This document shows, in pieces, positions 52,912-62,900 of a DNA stretch of 64,000 nt (position 1 is the stretch's first letter; every line of letters begins with the position of its first letter). The notes beneath the pieces were generated by a model that searched no databases, was not told the origin of the DNA, and worked only from the letters and a program-made list of their open reading frames with translations. The DNA is from an uncultured Prevotellaceae bacterium (GTDB taxonomy: Bacteria; Bacteroidota; Bacteroidia; Bacteroidales; Bacteroidaceae): contig CAMJZV010000003.1 in NCBI GenBank assembly GCA_946410305.1, forward strand, positions 114,887-178,886. The letters run 5' to 3'. A program made the translations under genes and the position numbers.

Positions 52912-53403
52912 ATGAAAAAGATGAAGTTATGGAGCATGATGATGCTTATGTTAGTGACACTACCCTTGATGGTCGCATGCGGTGGGGATGATGATGAAGG
53001 AAGCGGAACCTCAGGTTATGATGGGGTTTTAACTATCACAATTGACGGAAATGAGCATCAGTACACAACCTCTGGGGAATTCGGCTTGGAAATTGTAAAA
53101 TACTTTAATAATTCGCATGACTTAACGTTTATTTTGTACTCAATGTCAGGATCAAACTTTAAAATAAGCTTTCCTAATACATGGAAACCAAGTGATTTTG
53201 TAGTGGGCTACAAAGATTTTGCCAAAGATGCCACAAAATTTCGTTTAGGATCGCAAATAGCGAAATACGAGAGTGGAACGGCCACCGTCATTAAAAATGA
53301 AGGTCAAAAAATGATTATCAAATTCGACAACTTTGCGTTCTCTTGGCTGAATGGGAAACGTACCATTTCATTCGATGGGTCAGCCGAAGTTCTCATAGAG
53401 TAA
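52912..53403 (+). CDS. Small lipoprotein, unknown
   Basis: About 163 residues from ATG 52912 (ATG 52906 adds two residues). Lipobox LMVAC, then an acidic linker GGDDDEGSG and a beta-rich domain (LTITIDGNEHQYTTSG, ISFPNTWKPSDFVVGYKDF). Typical small Bacteroidota surface or periplasmic lipoprotein. No assigned function. It is the last gene before a 1.1-kb gap. Confidence 0.8.
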   Translation: MKKMKLWSMMMLMLVTLPLMVACGGDDDEGSGTSGYDGVLTITIDGNEHQYTTSGEFGLEIVKYFNNSHDLTFILYSMSGSNFKISFPNTWKPSDFVVGYKDFAKDATKFRLGSQIAKYESGTATVIKNEGQKMIIKFDNFAFSWLNGKRTISFDGSAEVLIE

Positions 53404-53555
53404 TAGGGGACATATGAATTAAAGGGATAATACCTAATCTATTCTGCAAAAATGGGTTTACGTTAATCCCGTGAGTCCCGTACGCTACGAAAAGTTTGGT
53501 AAGTCATTGGATATTTATGCGGTTTTTGTTTTAAAGACCTGAAAATTTTATGATA

Positions 53556-53950
53556 AAGACTGACAGACTGACAAAAGCCCGATGTACAAAGGGCTTGCAG
53601 TCTTTTTAGAGACTGTCAAGACTGACAGAAGACTGACAGTATTTGGATCTGTATTAGCTATATAAACGATAAATTCTCTAGAGAATTTTTGTCTTATACA
53701 GCTGATAATCGTAAAATTCTCTAGAGAATTCTTGGAATTGTCTAGATAAAGTCCGAAGAATCATCTATTAGTTGTCTATTGGTGTATTGACTGAATACAT
53801 TGCAACGCCACATTTCGATCTTTAGTTGAATAAAGATACGAAAACCAAAGAATTTAAAGACAATGGCCTGTCAGTCTTGTCAGTCTCTAAAAGACTGTCA
53901 ACAGACTGCAAACGCCCTGTGCATCGGGCTTTTGTCAGTCTGACAGTCTT
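53556..53950. repeat. About 395-bp element with 70-80-bp imperfect inverted arms
   Basis: Left arm 53556-53628 and right arm 53868-53950 are reverse complements apart from a few substitutions, small indels and a 10-nt insertion in the right arm. Each arm carries its own AAGCCC/GGGCTT hairpin and several GACTGACAG words. The centre has two perfect palindromes, AAATTCTCTAGAGAATTT (53671) and AATTCTCTAGAGAATT (53715). It has no coding capacity. It may be a MITE-like insertion or a structured RNA. Confidence 0.75.
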
Positions 53951-54146
53951 AAACACGTTTTTTGCTACCTTTCGTTACAAATTATGGCAGAGGAACAAAT
54001 GAGATCTCTCAAATACTGTCAGTGCTGGCTACAGTTGTCTCGTACTCAGAAAAGCTCGAATTATTTTGGTATTTCTCTCAATTTTTCGGAAGAAAGTAGG
54101 GCCTCTGAGTGATCCAGCCGTTTTTCCGATTTACCATTTTCGCCAA

Positions 54147-54352
54147 AAGACCTAACATCCCTACCATAGATCTTCTGAAGCCCGCATAAATAAAGGGAAA
54201 GTGGAGTATGGACGGCTCGCCATCCCTACCATCAGACCTAACATGATCCCTAACGTGATCCCTAACGTCAGACTTGACATTAGACCTTGGGTCATAACCT
54301 AGAAGATGTTACCTTTCATGGTAGGGATCATGTTAGGGATGATGGTAGGTCT
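54147..54352. repeat. CCTAACAT / ATCCCTACCAT interspersed and inverted repeats
   Basis: Words CCTAACAT, ATCCCTACCAT and GATCCCTAACGT recur at 54151-54270, and a reverse-complement block ATGGTAGGGATCATGTTAGG lies at 54319-54338, so the segment can fold into a long hairpin. Confidence 0.65.
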
Positions 54353-54427
54353 GTAAAAGAAGGTACTTTTGTAATTAGCTGTATTCCCAGCTACTTTTCT
54401 TGTAGACACATAAATATAATGTTTATA

Positions 54428-54459
54428 TTTGGTTATGTCCATAATATTTTGTAATTTTG
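54428..54459 (+). promoter_or_regulatory. Promoter of thrS
   Basis: -33 TTTG (54428-54431), 20-bp spacer and -7 TAATTTTG (54452-54459), the best full match to the Bacteroidota consensus in the window. The leader is about 27 nt. Confidence 0.75.
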
Positions 54460-54492
54460 TGCCCGATTTAAACTTAAACATATATTGTAGAT

Positions 54493-56436
54493 ATGATCAA
54501 CATTACTTTTCCGGACGGTTCTGTTCGCTCGTATGAGCAGGGTGTTACCGGACTTCAGATTGCCGAGAGTATCTCACCAGCTCTGGCACGCAGCGTGATT
54601 GCCTGTGGTGTGAATGGGGAGACCGTGGAACTCAATCGTCCTATCAATGAGGATGCGACGATTGAACTTTACAAGTTTGATGACGAGCAGGGTAAGCATA
54701 CCTTCTGGCACACATCAGCCCACTTGCTGGCTGAGGCACTGCAGGAGTTGTATCCTGGTATCCAGTTTGGTTTCGGACCTGCCGTGGAGAATGGTTTCTT
54801 CTATGACGTGCTGCTGCCTAACGGCGAGATGATCAAGGAGAGCGACTTCCCCAAGATTGAAGAGAAGATGAAGGAGCTGGCTGGCAAGAAGGAGCCGGTG
54901 GTTCGCAAAGAGGTGGCCAAGGCCGATGCCCTGAAGGAGTTTGCTGCCGCTGGTCAGACCTATAAGTGCGAGCATATCGAGCAGGACTTGGAAGACGGTT
55001 CTATCACGACATATACGCAGGGTAACTTCACCGACCTCTGCCGTGGTCCGCACTTGATGGATACTGGCGAGATCAAGGCCGTGAAGCTGACCTCAGTGGC
55101 TGGTGCTTTCTGGCGTGGCGACGCTACTCGTGAGCAGATGCAGCGCCTGTATGGTATCTCGTTCCCCAAGAAGAAGATGCTCGACGAGTATCTCGTGATG
55201 CTGGAAGAGGCCAAGAAGCGCGACCACCGTAAGATTGGTAAGGAGATGGAGCTGTTCATGTTCAGCGATAAGGTCGGTAAGGGTCTGCCCATCTGGTTGC
55301 CAAAGGGTACCGAGCTGCGTCTGCGCTTGCAGGACCACCTGCGCAAGGTGCAGAAGCGTTTCGGTTATCAGGAGGTTATCACTCCGCACATCGGTTCGAA
55401 GAACCTCTATGTTACCTCTGGTCACTATGCTCACTATGGCAAGGACTCGTTCCAGCCCATCCATACTCCTGAGGAGGACGAAGAGTACATGCTGAAGCCC
55501 ATGAACTGTCCTCACCACTGCGAGATCTTCGCTTGGAAGCCCCGTTCATATCGTGACCTGCCTCTGCGTATTGCTGAGTTTGGTACCGTATATCGTTACG
55601 AGCAGAGTGGTGAGTTGCACGGACTGACCCGTGTACGCAGCTTCACGCAGGACGATGCCCACCTGTTCTGCCGTCCTGACCAGGTGAAGCAGGAGTTCCT
55701 GAACGTGATGGACATCATCAATATTGTCCTCAAGGCTTTCGGCTTCGAGTTCGAGGCACAGATTTCTCTCCGCGACCCCAACGACCACGAGAAGTACGTT
55801 GGTACTGACGAGGACTGGGCACTGGCTGAGAAGGCTATTCAGGAGGCTTGCGAGGAGAAGGGTCTGCACGCTAAGGTTGAATATGGCGAGGCTGCCTTCT
55901 ATGGTCCTAAGCTCGACTTCATGATCAAGGACGCCATCGGTCGTCGCTGGCAGTTGGGTACCATCCAGGTAGACTATAACCTGCCCAAGCGCTTCCAGCT
56001 GGAATATACCGACGAGGACAACACGAAGAAGACACCTGTTATGATTCACCGTGCACCCTTCGGCTCTTTGGAGCGTTTCTGCGCTGTACTCATCGAGCAC
56101 ACCAGCGGTCACTTCCCCTTGTGGTTGACTCCTGACCAGGTAGCTATTCTGCCGCTGTCAGAGAAGTACAACGACTACGCTAAGGAGGTTGCCAAGAAGT
56201 TCGATATGGGTGGCGTGCGTCCTACCATCGATCTGCGCAATGAGAAGCTGGGTCGTAAGATTCGTGACAACGAGTTGAAGCGTATTCCTTACATGGTTAT
56301 TGTTGGTGAGAAGGAACAGCAGGATGGCACCGTTGCCGTACGTCCTCAGGGTGGTGGCGAGCAGAAGGTGATGACCATCCAGGAGTTCATCGACCACATC
56401 AATGCTGAGGTCGCTGAGATGACCAAGGACTTTTAA
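54493..56436 (+). CDS. thrS: Threonyl-tRNA synthetase
   Basis: 647 residues. N-terminal TGS domain ([19 protein letters not shown]), SAD editing domain with the zinc-like [15 protein letters not shown] motif, class II catalytic core ([19 protein letters not shown]-type motif as [54 protein letters not shown], and motif 3 near [12 protein letters not shown]) and anticodon-binding domain ([33 protein letters not shown]). It charges tRNA-Thr. infC, often next to thrS in bacteria, is not present here. Confidence 0.98.
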   Translation: MINITFPDGSVRSYEQGVTGLQIAESISPALARSVIACGVNGETVELNRPINEDATIELYKFDDEQGKHTFWHTSAHLLAEALQELYPGIQFGFGPAVENGFFYDVLLPNGEMIKESDFPKIEEKMKELAGKKEPVVRKEVAKADALKEFAAAGQTYKCEHIEQDLEDGSITTYTQGNFTDLCRGPHLMDTGEIKAVKLTSVAGAFWRGDATREQMQRLYGISFPKKKMLDEYLVMLEEAKKRDHRKIGKEMELFMFSDKVGKGLPIWLPKGTELRLRLQDHLRKVQKRFGYQEVITPHIGSKNLYVTSGHYAHYGKDSFQPIHTPEEDEEYMLKPMNCPHHCEIFAWKPRSYRDLPLRIAEFGTVYRYEQSGELHGLTRVRSFTQDDAHLFCRPDQVKQEFLNVMDIINIVLKAFGFEFEAQISLRDPNDHEKYVGTDEDWALAEKAIQEACEEKGLHAKVEYGEAAFYGPKLDFMIKDAIGRRWQLGTIQVDYNLPKRFQLEYTDEDNTKKTPVMIHRAPFGSLERFCAVLIEHTSGHFPLWLTPDQVAILPLSEKYNDYAKEVAKKFDMGGVRPTIDLRNEKLGRKIRDNELKRIPYMVIVGEKEQQDGTVAVRPQGGGEQKVMTIQEFIDHINAEVAEMTKDF

Positions 56437-56531
56437 TAATGCATAATGCATAATGCATAATGCTTAATGCATAATGCTTAATGCTTAATGCATAATGCTT
56501 AATGCTTAATGCATAATGCTTAATGCTTAAT
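56437..56531. repeat. GCATAATGCTTAAT tandem array between thrS and nspC
   Basis: About 95 bp made of TAATGCATAATGCTTAATGC-type units starting right after the thrS stop and ending about 12 bp before the nspC start. Probably variable in copy number and able to change spacing between the genes. Confidence 0.9.
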
Positions 56532-56543
56532 TCAGAATGATTG

Positions 56544-57692
56544 GTGAAGACTCCCGTCTATATCATTGAAGAAACGTTGCTGCGGCGCAACCTCGCTCTT
56601 ATCAGTGAGGTTGCCCGTCGCACCGATTCTCAGTGGATTCTTGCCTTCAAGGCCTTTGCCTTGTGGAAGACGTTCCCCATCTTCCGCGAGTATATCTCGT
56701 CGACTACTGCCAGCTCGCTTAGCGAGGCACGCTTGGCCTTGGAGGAGTTTGGCGCTAAGGCGCATACCTATTCGCCAGCATATAAGGATGATGAGTTCGA
56801 CGAGATTGTCCGTTGCTCCAGTCATCTGACGTTTAACTCGCTCTCGCAGTATGAACGTTTCCATGAAAGGGCAGGGGAGTGCTCGCTGGGTTTGCGTGTC
56901 AATCCTGAGTATTCAGAGGTAGAGACGCTGCTCTACAATCCATGTGCACCAGGCACTCGCTTTGGTGTTTCTGCCGACAAGTTGCCTGAGCAGTTGCCCA
57001 GCGACATCAAGGGCTTCCACTGTCATTGTCATTGTGAGAGTGGCAGCGACGTCTTTGAGCGTTCGCTACAGCATATTGAGGAGAAGTTTGCGAAGTGGTT
57101 CCCCCAGTTGGAGTGGATCAACTTCGGTGGTGGCCACTTGGTGACGCGCAAGGACTACGACATCGAGCGACTGGTGCGCCTCATGCAAGGTTTCCACGAG
57201 CGCTATCCTTGGCTGAAGGTCATCTTCGAACCAGGTAGTGCCTTTGCCTGGCAGACAGGTCCGCTGGTAGCCAGCGTGGTAGACATCGTAGAGGACAAGG
57301 GCATTCGCACCGCCATCCTTGATGTCAGTTTCACCTGCCACATGCCCGACTGTCTGGAAATGCCGTATTTCCCTGAAGTGCGTGGCGCCCAGCACGTGGA
57401 GCCAACAGCCCTCGCAACGCTCCCCCTCCCTTTGGAGGGGGCAGGGGGGAGGCTTTACCGCCTTGGTGGCAACAGTTGTCTCTCTGGCGACTGGATGGGT
57501 GACTGGCAGTTTGACCACGAGTTGAAAGTAGGGGAGCAGATTATCTTCGAAGATATGATTCACTACACGACCGTGAAGACCAATACATTTAACGGCATTA
57601 CGCATCCGTCCATCGCTATGGAGCATAGCGACGGCACGCTGGAAATGTTGCGCGAATATTCCTACGAAGACTATCGCGACAGAATGGACTGA
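56544..57692 (+). CDS. nspC: Carboxynorspermidine decarboxylase (GTG start)
   Basis: About 382 residues. PLP lysine in WILAFKAFALWK, then NFGGGHLVTRKDYD, FEPGSAFAW, the catalytic Cys/Asp region LDVSFTCHMPDCLEMPYFPEVRGA and the RLGGNSCLSGDWMGDW motif, all typical of NspC. It decarboxylates carboxynorspermidine or carboxyspermidine in polyamine synthesis. Starts are GTG 56544 or TTG 56541; the nearest ATG (56537) is out of frame. Residues about 292-306 (LATLPLPLEGAGGRL) come from an inserted palindrome between RGAQHVEP and YRLGGN. Confidence 0.93.
   Translation: MKTPVYIIEETLLRRNLALISEVARRTDSQWILAFKAFALWKTFPIFREYISSTTASSLSEARLALEEFGAKAHTYSPAYKDDEFDEIVRCSSHLTFNSLSQYERFHERAGECSLGLRVNPEYSEVETLLYNPCAPGTRFGVSADKLPEQLPSDIKGFHCHCHCESGSDVFERSLQHIEEKFAKWFPQLEWINFGGGHLVTRKDYDIERLVRLMQGFHERYPWLKVIFEPGSAFAWQTGPLVASVVDIVEDKGIRTAILDVSFTCHMPDCLEMPYFPEVRGAQHVEPTALATLPLPLEGAGGRLYRLGGNSCLSGDWMGDWQFDHELKVGEQIIFEDMIHYTTVKTNTFNGITHPSIAMEHSDGTLEMLREYSYEDYRDRMD
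57420..57452. repeat. In-frame CTCCCCCTCC...GGAGGGGG palindrome inside nspC
   Basis: CCCCCTCC pairs with GGAGGGGG around CTTT, followed by a CAGGGGGGAGG tail. It adds LPLPLEGAGG to the protein without breaking the frame. It resembles the element at 18284 in design. Confidence 0.8.
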
Positions 57693-57702
57693 GATAGCCA
57701 AA

Positions 57703-57739
57703 AGCCAACAGCTAACAGCTAACAGCCATCAGCCAACAG
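57703..57739. repeat. AGCCAACAGCTAACAG repeats at the trmD 3' end
   Basis: Units CCAACAGCTAACAG run from the nspC-trmD gap into trmD, where they encode the last residues (ADGC) and the stop. Confidence 0.75.
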
Positions 57740-58402
57740 GTCTGGACGCAGGCGGCGTGTACGCTCCATAGCCTGTTCTAGTTCCCAATTGCGAATCTTG
57801 GCCTCGTTGCCAGAGAGCAGAATCTCAGGAACTTTCCATCCTTTATAGTCAGCAGGACGGGTGTAGATCGGTGCTGCCAGCAAGTCGTCTTGGAAACAGT
57901 CGGAGAGAGCACTCTGCTCGTCGCCAATAACGCCAGGTACCACTCGCACGATGGCGTCGGCAATCATGGCGGCTACTAGTTCACCACCCGTCAACACGAA
58001 GTCACCAATAGATATCTCCTTGGTAATCAGGTGGTCGCGGACACGCTGGTCGATACCTTTATAGTGGCCAGCCAGAATAATCAGGTTGCCCTTCAGCGAC
58101 AGCTCGTTAGCCATGTGCTGGTCGAAGCGCTCACCATCAGGCGAGGTGAAGATGACCTCGTCGTAGTCGCGCTCAGCCTTCAATGCCGTGATACAACGGT
58201 CAATGGGCTCACACTGCATCACCATGCCGGCAGAACCACCATAGGGGTAGTCGTCAACACGGCGCCACTTGTCGAGTGTGTAGTCGCGCAGGTTGTGCAG
58301 ACGGATCTCTGCCAGTCCTTTCTTCTCGGCACGAGCCAGTATCGATTCGTGTACGAAGCCCTCCAGCATTTCGGGCAGTACGGTAATAATATCAATCCTC
58401 AT
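57719..58402 (-). CDS. trmD: tRNA (guanine-N1)-methyltransferase
   Basis: 227 residues. [37 protein letters not shown], the trefoil-knot SAM site [40 protein letters not shown] and the C-terminal [19 protein letters not shown] are all present. It methylates G37 in tRNAs to prevent frameshifting. Start overlaps the end of the patatin gene by 11 bp. The last about four residues are supplied by a repeat array. Confidence 0.97.
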   Translation of the reverse strand: MRIDIITVLPEMLEGFVHESILARAEKKGLAEIRLHNLRDYTLDKWRRVDDYPYGGSAGMVMQCEPIDRCITALKAERDYDEVIFTSPDGERFDQHMANELSLKGNLIILAGHYKGIDQRVRDHLITKEISIGDFVLTGGELVAAMIADAIVRVVPGVIGDEQSALSDCFQDDLLAAPIYTRPADYKGWKVPEILLSGNEAKIRNWELEQAMERTRRLRPDLLADGC

Positions 58403-59240
58403 AGTATTCCTTTATTTTATCTATATAGCGTTCGCCCACGGCGCGTCCCAGCTCATAGACGTGACGCATCTGCTGAGCGTCGTGTGAGAGGTGGCCAATG
58501 GGTATGTTCTCGTCAGGACGGATGACCAGACAGCGCCCCAGGCGTTCGGCTTCTGCCACATAGTCCAGCTGACAGTTGTACATCAGGTGGCGCTCATCCA
58601 GTGCCTTCAGGAAGTGTGGGTACTTGCGGAGTGCCAGACGCATCAGTGGCATCAGACCGAGGTGCTTCTTGCGATAGCCTAAAGGCTGTGTCAGGATGAC
58701 TACGTTGCGCTTGTAGCCCTGCTTCTCAAAATACTCCAAAGGAATGGAGTCGCTCACGCCGCCATCCAGTAACTTCCAGCCATCGACCTCTACAACCTTT
58801 GATGCCAGCGGCATCGAGGCAGAGGCGCGCAACCACTCCAGTTCGTCGTAGTCAACATGGTCCATCACGTGGTAGACGGGCAGTCCTGTCGCTACATCCG
58901 TGCAGACAACGGTAAACTCCAGCGGGTTCTTCTCGAAGGTCTCGATATCGAACTTGTCATACTCGAAGGGCACCACGTGATAGCCGAAGTTGGCGTTGTA
59001 GTAGTCACCACTGGTGAGCAACGACTTCCAGCCACTGTAGCGTGGATCTTTGGCAAAGCGCGTATTGTAGCGGATGGCTCGTCCCACCTGTCGCGACTTG
59101 TAGTTACAGCCGAATGCAGCCCCCGCCGATACGCCGATGAGTCCGTCAGGCTGGACGCCATGTTCCATCATGACATCTATCACGCCTGCCGTCCATAGGC
59201 CGCGCATGGCTCCACCTTCCAGTACCAGTCCTTTTTTCAT
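58392..59240 (-). CDS. Patatin-like phospholipase
   Basis: About 282 residues from ATG 59240 ([14 protein letters not shown]), 11-bp overlap with trmD. Oxyanion-hole [12 protein letters not shown], nucleophile Ser in GVSAGAAFG and catalytic Asp in [12 protein letters not shown] complete a patatin catalytic dyad; the region [22 protein letters not shown] is typical of the bacterial YjjU-like branch. It should hydrolyse acyl esters of lipids in the cytoplasm. A -7 box (TACCTTTG) sits only 4 bp upstream of the ATG, so the transcript may be leaderless. Confidence 0.92.
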   Translation of the reverse strand: MKKGLVLEGGAMRGLWTAGVIDVMMEHGVQPDGLIGVSAGAAFGCNYKSRQVGRAIRYNTRFAKDPRYSGWKSLLTSGDYYNANFGYHVVPFEYDKFDIETFEKNPLEFTVVCTDVATGLPVYHVMDHVDYDELEWLRASASMPLASKVVEVDGWKLLDGGVSDSIPLEYFEKQGYKRNVVILTQPLGYRKKHLGLMPLMRLALRKYPHFLKALDERHLMYNCQLDYVAEAERLGRCLVIRPDENIPIGHLSHDAQQMRHVYELGRAVGERYIDKIKEYYED

Positions 59241-59244
59241 GGTG

Positions 59245-59252
59245 CAAAGGTA
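59245..59252 (-). promoter_or_regulatory. -7 box TACCTTTG abutting the patatin-trmD operon
   Basis: Reverse-strand TAnnTTTG match 4 bp before the ATG at 59240. Confidence 0.55.
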
Positions 59253-59325
59253 CGAATAAGAGCGCATACTACAAAACAAAAAAGCATTTTTTAAAATTAT
59301 CTTTGGAGAAGCGAGATTTTTATGC

Positions 59326-59333
59326 TATCTTTG
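59326..59333 (+). promoter_or_regulatory. -7 box TATCTTTG for ndk
   Basis: TAnnTTTG match 41 bp before ATG 59375. A second TATCTTTG lies at 59298-59305. Confidence 0.6.
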
Positions 59334-59374
59334 CATTCGAAACATCTTTTATTAACCTAACAAACAATTATCTT

Positions 59375-59836
59375 ATGGAAACAACACTGGTATTACTAAA
59401 GCCCAGTTGTGTACAGCGCCAGCTGATTGGCGAAGTGTTGAATCGCTTTGAGCGTCGTGGCCTACGCATCTCAGGCATGAAGATGATGCAGTTGAGTGAT
59501 GAGATTCTGCGTGAACACTACGCACATCTTGTTGATAAACCTTTCTTCCCTTCTCTACAGGCTTCTATGCAGGCTTCTCCTGTGGTTGCTCTGGCTCTTA
59601 CTGGTGTTGAAGCTGTCAAGGTAGTTCGTCAGATGGCAGGCGTTACCAATGGTCGCGAGGCTGCTCCAGGCACTATCCGTGGTGACTACTCTATGAGCAA
59701 CCAGCAGAACATTGTCCATGCTTCTGACTCAGTGGAGAATGCAGCTATTGAGGTTCGTCGTTTCTTCCGTGATGAGGAGATTTTCGACTATACCAGCAAT
59801 GCCCAGGCCTATATCTACGGTAATGGGGAGTGCTAA
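59375..59836 (+). CDS. ndk: Nucleoside-diphosphate kinase
   Basis: 153 residues from ATG 59375 (METTLVLLKPSCVQRQLIGEV); the track start at 59303 lies upstream of the -7 box. Catalytic His in QQNIVHASDSVENAA, plus GVEAVKVVRQMAG and GTIRGDYSM. It transfers gamma-phosphate between NTPs and NDPs. The usual KPD at the start of the fold reads KPS here, and the C-terminal half is typical. Hairpin terminator follows. Confidence 0.96.
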   Translation: METTLVLLKPSCVQRQLIGEVLNRFERRGLRISGMKMMQLSDEILREHYAHLVDKPFFPSLQASMQASPVVALALTGVEAVKVVRQMAGVTNGREAAPGTIRGDYSMSNQQNIVHASDSVENAAIEVRRFFRDEEIFDYTSNAQAYIYGNGEC

Positions 59837-59863
59837 TTTAGAATTGAAGTTTATTAGAAAGAA

Positions 59864-59892
59864 AAAGAGCGGCGTTATTGACGTCGCTCTTT
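59864..59892. terminator. Bidirectional terminator between ndk and carB
   Basis: AAAGAGCGGCGT and ACGTCGCTCTTT form a 12-bp stem (one G-T pair) with a 5-nt loop in the convergent gap, T-rich on both sides. Confidence 0.8.
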
Positions 59893-59911
59893 CTCATTAT
59901 GCTCTTTTCTC

Positions 59912-62900
59912 TTAAGAGTTGTACTCCTGCCAGCTCTTGATCTTGATGTCGTCCTGACTCATGGCGGTGAATGCCTCGATGAAGGCTTTGGCCAGACGGA
60001 CATTGGTCATCAGAGGAATGTTGTGGTCGATAGCACCACGACGGATGCGGTAGCCGTTGGTCAGCTCACGCTTGGTGTGGTTCTTCGGAACATTGATGAT
60101 GAGGTCGAACTGGTGGTCGGCAATCATGTTCATTACGTTGTTCTCGCCTTCCTCGTCAGGCCAAGCAACTGCGGTAGCTGCTACGCCATTGTCGTTGAAG
60201 AACTTAGCGGTACCGCCAGTAGCGAAGACCTTGTAGCCCTTCTTAACCAGATTCTGTGCGGGCTCCAGCAGGCTGACCTTACCCTTGGCACCACCTGAAG
60301 AAATCAGGATGTTGGCACCTGGCTTCGGCATGCGGTAGCCCGTAGCGATGAGTGCGTTGAGCATGGCCTCGTTGAGGTCGTCGCCCAAGCAGCCTACCTC
60401 ACCGGTAGAGCTCATGTCTACACCCAGCACGGGGTCAGCATTCTGCAGACGGGCAAATGAGAACTGGCTGGCCTTGACGCCAATGCGATCGATGTCGAAC
60501 TCTGAGCTGTCTGGGCGAGAGTAGGGGGCATCAAGCATGATCTTCGTAGCGGTCTCGATGAAGTTGCGCTTCAGGATCTTAGATACGAAGGGGAATGAGC
60601 GAGAGGCACGCAGGTTACACTCGATAACCTTCACCTCACGGTTCTTAGCCAGGAACTGGATATTGAATGGTCCGCTGATGTTCAGCTCGGCTGCAATCTT
60701 GCGGGCAATCTTCTTAATCTGACGGATGGTAGAGAAGTAGATGTGCTGTGCGGGGAATACCATGGTAGCGTCACCAGAGTGTACACCGGCATACTCTACG
60801 TGCTCAGAGATAGCGTACTCAACGACCTCACCCTTGTCGGCTACGGCGTCGAACTCAATCTCCTTAGTCTCAGTCATGAACTTCGAGATAACTACAGGGA
60901 ACTCCTTAGACACCTCAGTTGCCATGTTGAGGAAGCGATGCAGCTCCTCATCATCGTAGCAGACATTCATGGCTGCACCAGAGAGCACGTAAGAAGGACG
61001 AACCAGTACGGGATATCCTACCTCGTCAACGAACTGCTTGACATCCTCGAAAGAGGTCAGCGCACGCCATGCGGGCTGGTCGATGCCCAGCTTGTCGAGC
61101 ATAGCAGAGAACTTGTCGCGGTTCTCGGCACGGTCAATGTCGACAGGGCTGGTACCCAGTACGGGAACACCCTGGCGGTGCAGCTTCATAGCGAGGTTGT
61201 TAGGAATCTGACCACCTACAGAGACGATGACACCACGAGGTGACTCCAGGTCAATGACATCCAGTACACGCTCCAGTGACAGCTCGTCGAAGTAGAGACG
61301 GTCACACATATCGTAGTCGGTAGATACGGTCTCTGGGTTGTAGTTGATCATGATGCTCTTGTAGCCCAGCTTGCGTGCTGTGTTGATGGCGTTCACTGAG
61401 CACCAGTCGAACTCTACAGAAGAACCAATGCGGTAGGCACCAGAACCGAGTACGATGACTGACTTCTCATTTTTATAATAGGAAATGTCGTGTGCGGGCT
61501 GATAGGGCTTGCTGTCGGGAGTAGCGAAAGCAGGCGTGTGCGTGTAGGTGAAGTACAGGTAGTTGGTCAGCTCGGGATGCTCGCTGGCAACGGTGGGGAT
61601 GCGCTTAACAGAAGGCATCACACCCATCTGCTTGCGGTACTCGCGAACCTTCAGGTTCTCCTTCTCCATATTGGTACCCTGTGTCTTCAGTACGAAGCGG
61701 GCAATCTGGAAGTCAGAGAAGCCACACTGCTTAACCTCGAGCAACAGCTCGGCGGGCAGCTCCTCCAGCTTATTGTACTTCTGTAACTCGTGCTTCAGGT
61801 CGACGATGTGCTTCAGACGCTCCAGGAACCAGACGTCAATCTTGGTCAGCTCCTCGATGCGCTCTACGCTGTAACCATCCTCCAAAGCCTGTGCGATAGC
61901 AAAGATGCGCAGGTCGGTAGGATTCTGCAGGGCGTCGTCCAGATTGTCGAACTTGGTATGGTCATTGCCTACGAAACCGTGCATGCCCTGACCAATCATG
62001 CGGAGACCCTTCTGAATCATCTCTTCGAAAGAGCGACCGATAGACATAATCTCACCAACAGACTTCATGCTGGAACCAATCTGACGGCTTACACCAGCAA
62101 ACTTGGTAAGGTCCCAACGAGGAATCTTACAAATCATGTAATCGAGTGAGGGAGCAACATATGCTGAAGAGGTGGTACCCATCTCACCAATCTGGTCGAG
62201 GGTATAGCCCAAAGCAATCTTGGCAGCAACGAAGGCGAGGGGATAACCGGTAGCCTTTGAAGCCAAAGCAGAAGAACGGCTCAGACGAGCATTGATCTCG
62301 ATGATACGGTAGTCGTTGGTCTCGGCATTGAAAGCGAACTGGATGTTACACTCACCAACAATACCCAGGTGGCGTACGCACTTGATGGTAATCTCCTGCA
62401 GCATCTTCACCTGCTCTTCCTTCAGCGAACAGGTAGGAGCTACAACGATAGACTCACCGGTGTGGATACCCAGTGGGTCGAAGTTCTCCATAGATGCAAC
62501 GGTGAAGCAGTGGTCGTTGGCATCACGGATGCACTCGAACTCAATCTCCTTCCAGCCCTTCAATGACTCTTCTACGAGAATCTGGGGAGCAAAGGTGAAA
62601 GCACTCTCTGCCAGTTCCTTGAAGGCCTTTTCATCAGGACAGATACCTGAACCAAGACCTCCCAGCGCATAGGCTGAGCGAATCATGATGGGGAATCCAA
62701 TCTCATGGGCAGCCTTCAGGGCATCTTCCATGTTCTCTACGGCGTGACTTACGGGAGTCTTCAACTGGATCTCGTCAAGCTTCTTTACAAAAAGGTCGCG
62801 ATCCTCAGTGTTCATAATTGCCTCAACACTTGTTCCAAGGACCTCGACCCCATATTCTTTAAGAATACCTTTCTGATACAGTTCCGTACCGCAGTTCAAA

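Larger units (their letters stand above)
53404..54492. other. Gene-free 1.1-kb region with large inverted repeats, ending in the thrS promoter
   Basis: No credible ORF on either strand. It holds the large inverted-repeat element at 53556-53950, a family of short CCTAACAT/ATCCCTACCAT words with an inverted copy (54147-54352), and the thrS promoter near 54430. The minus ORF at 54299-54481 overlaps these repeats and is not called. Confidence 0.75.

Noticed and set aside
54299-54481. 60-aa minus-strand ORF upstream of thrS
   Set aside because: Built from the CCTAACAT/ATCCCTACCAT repeats and the thrS promoter.
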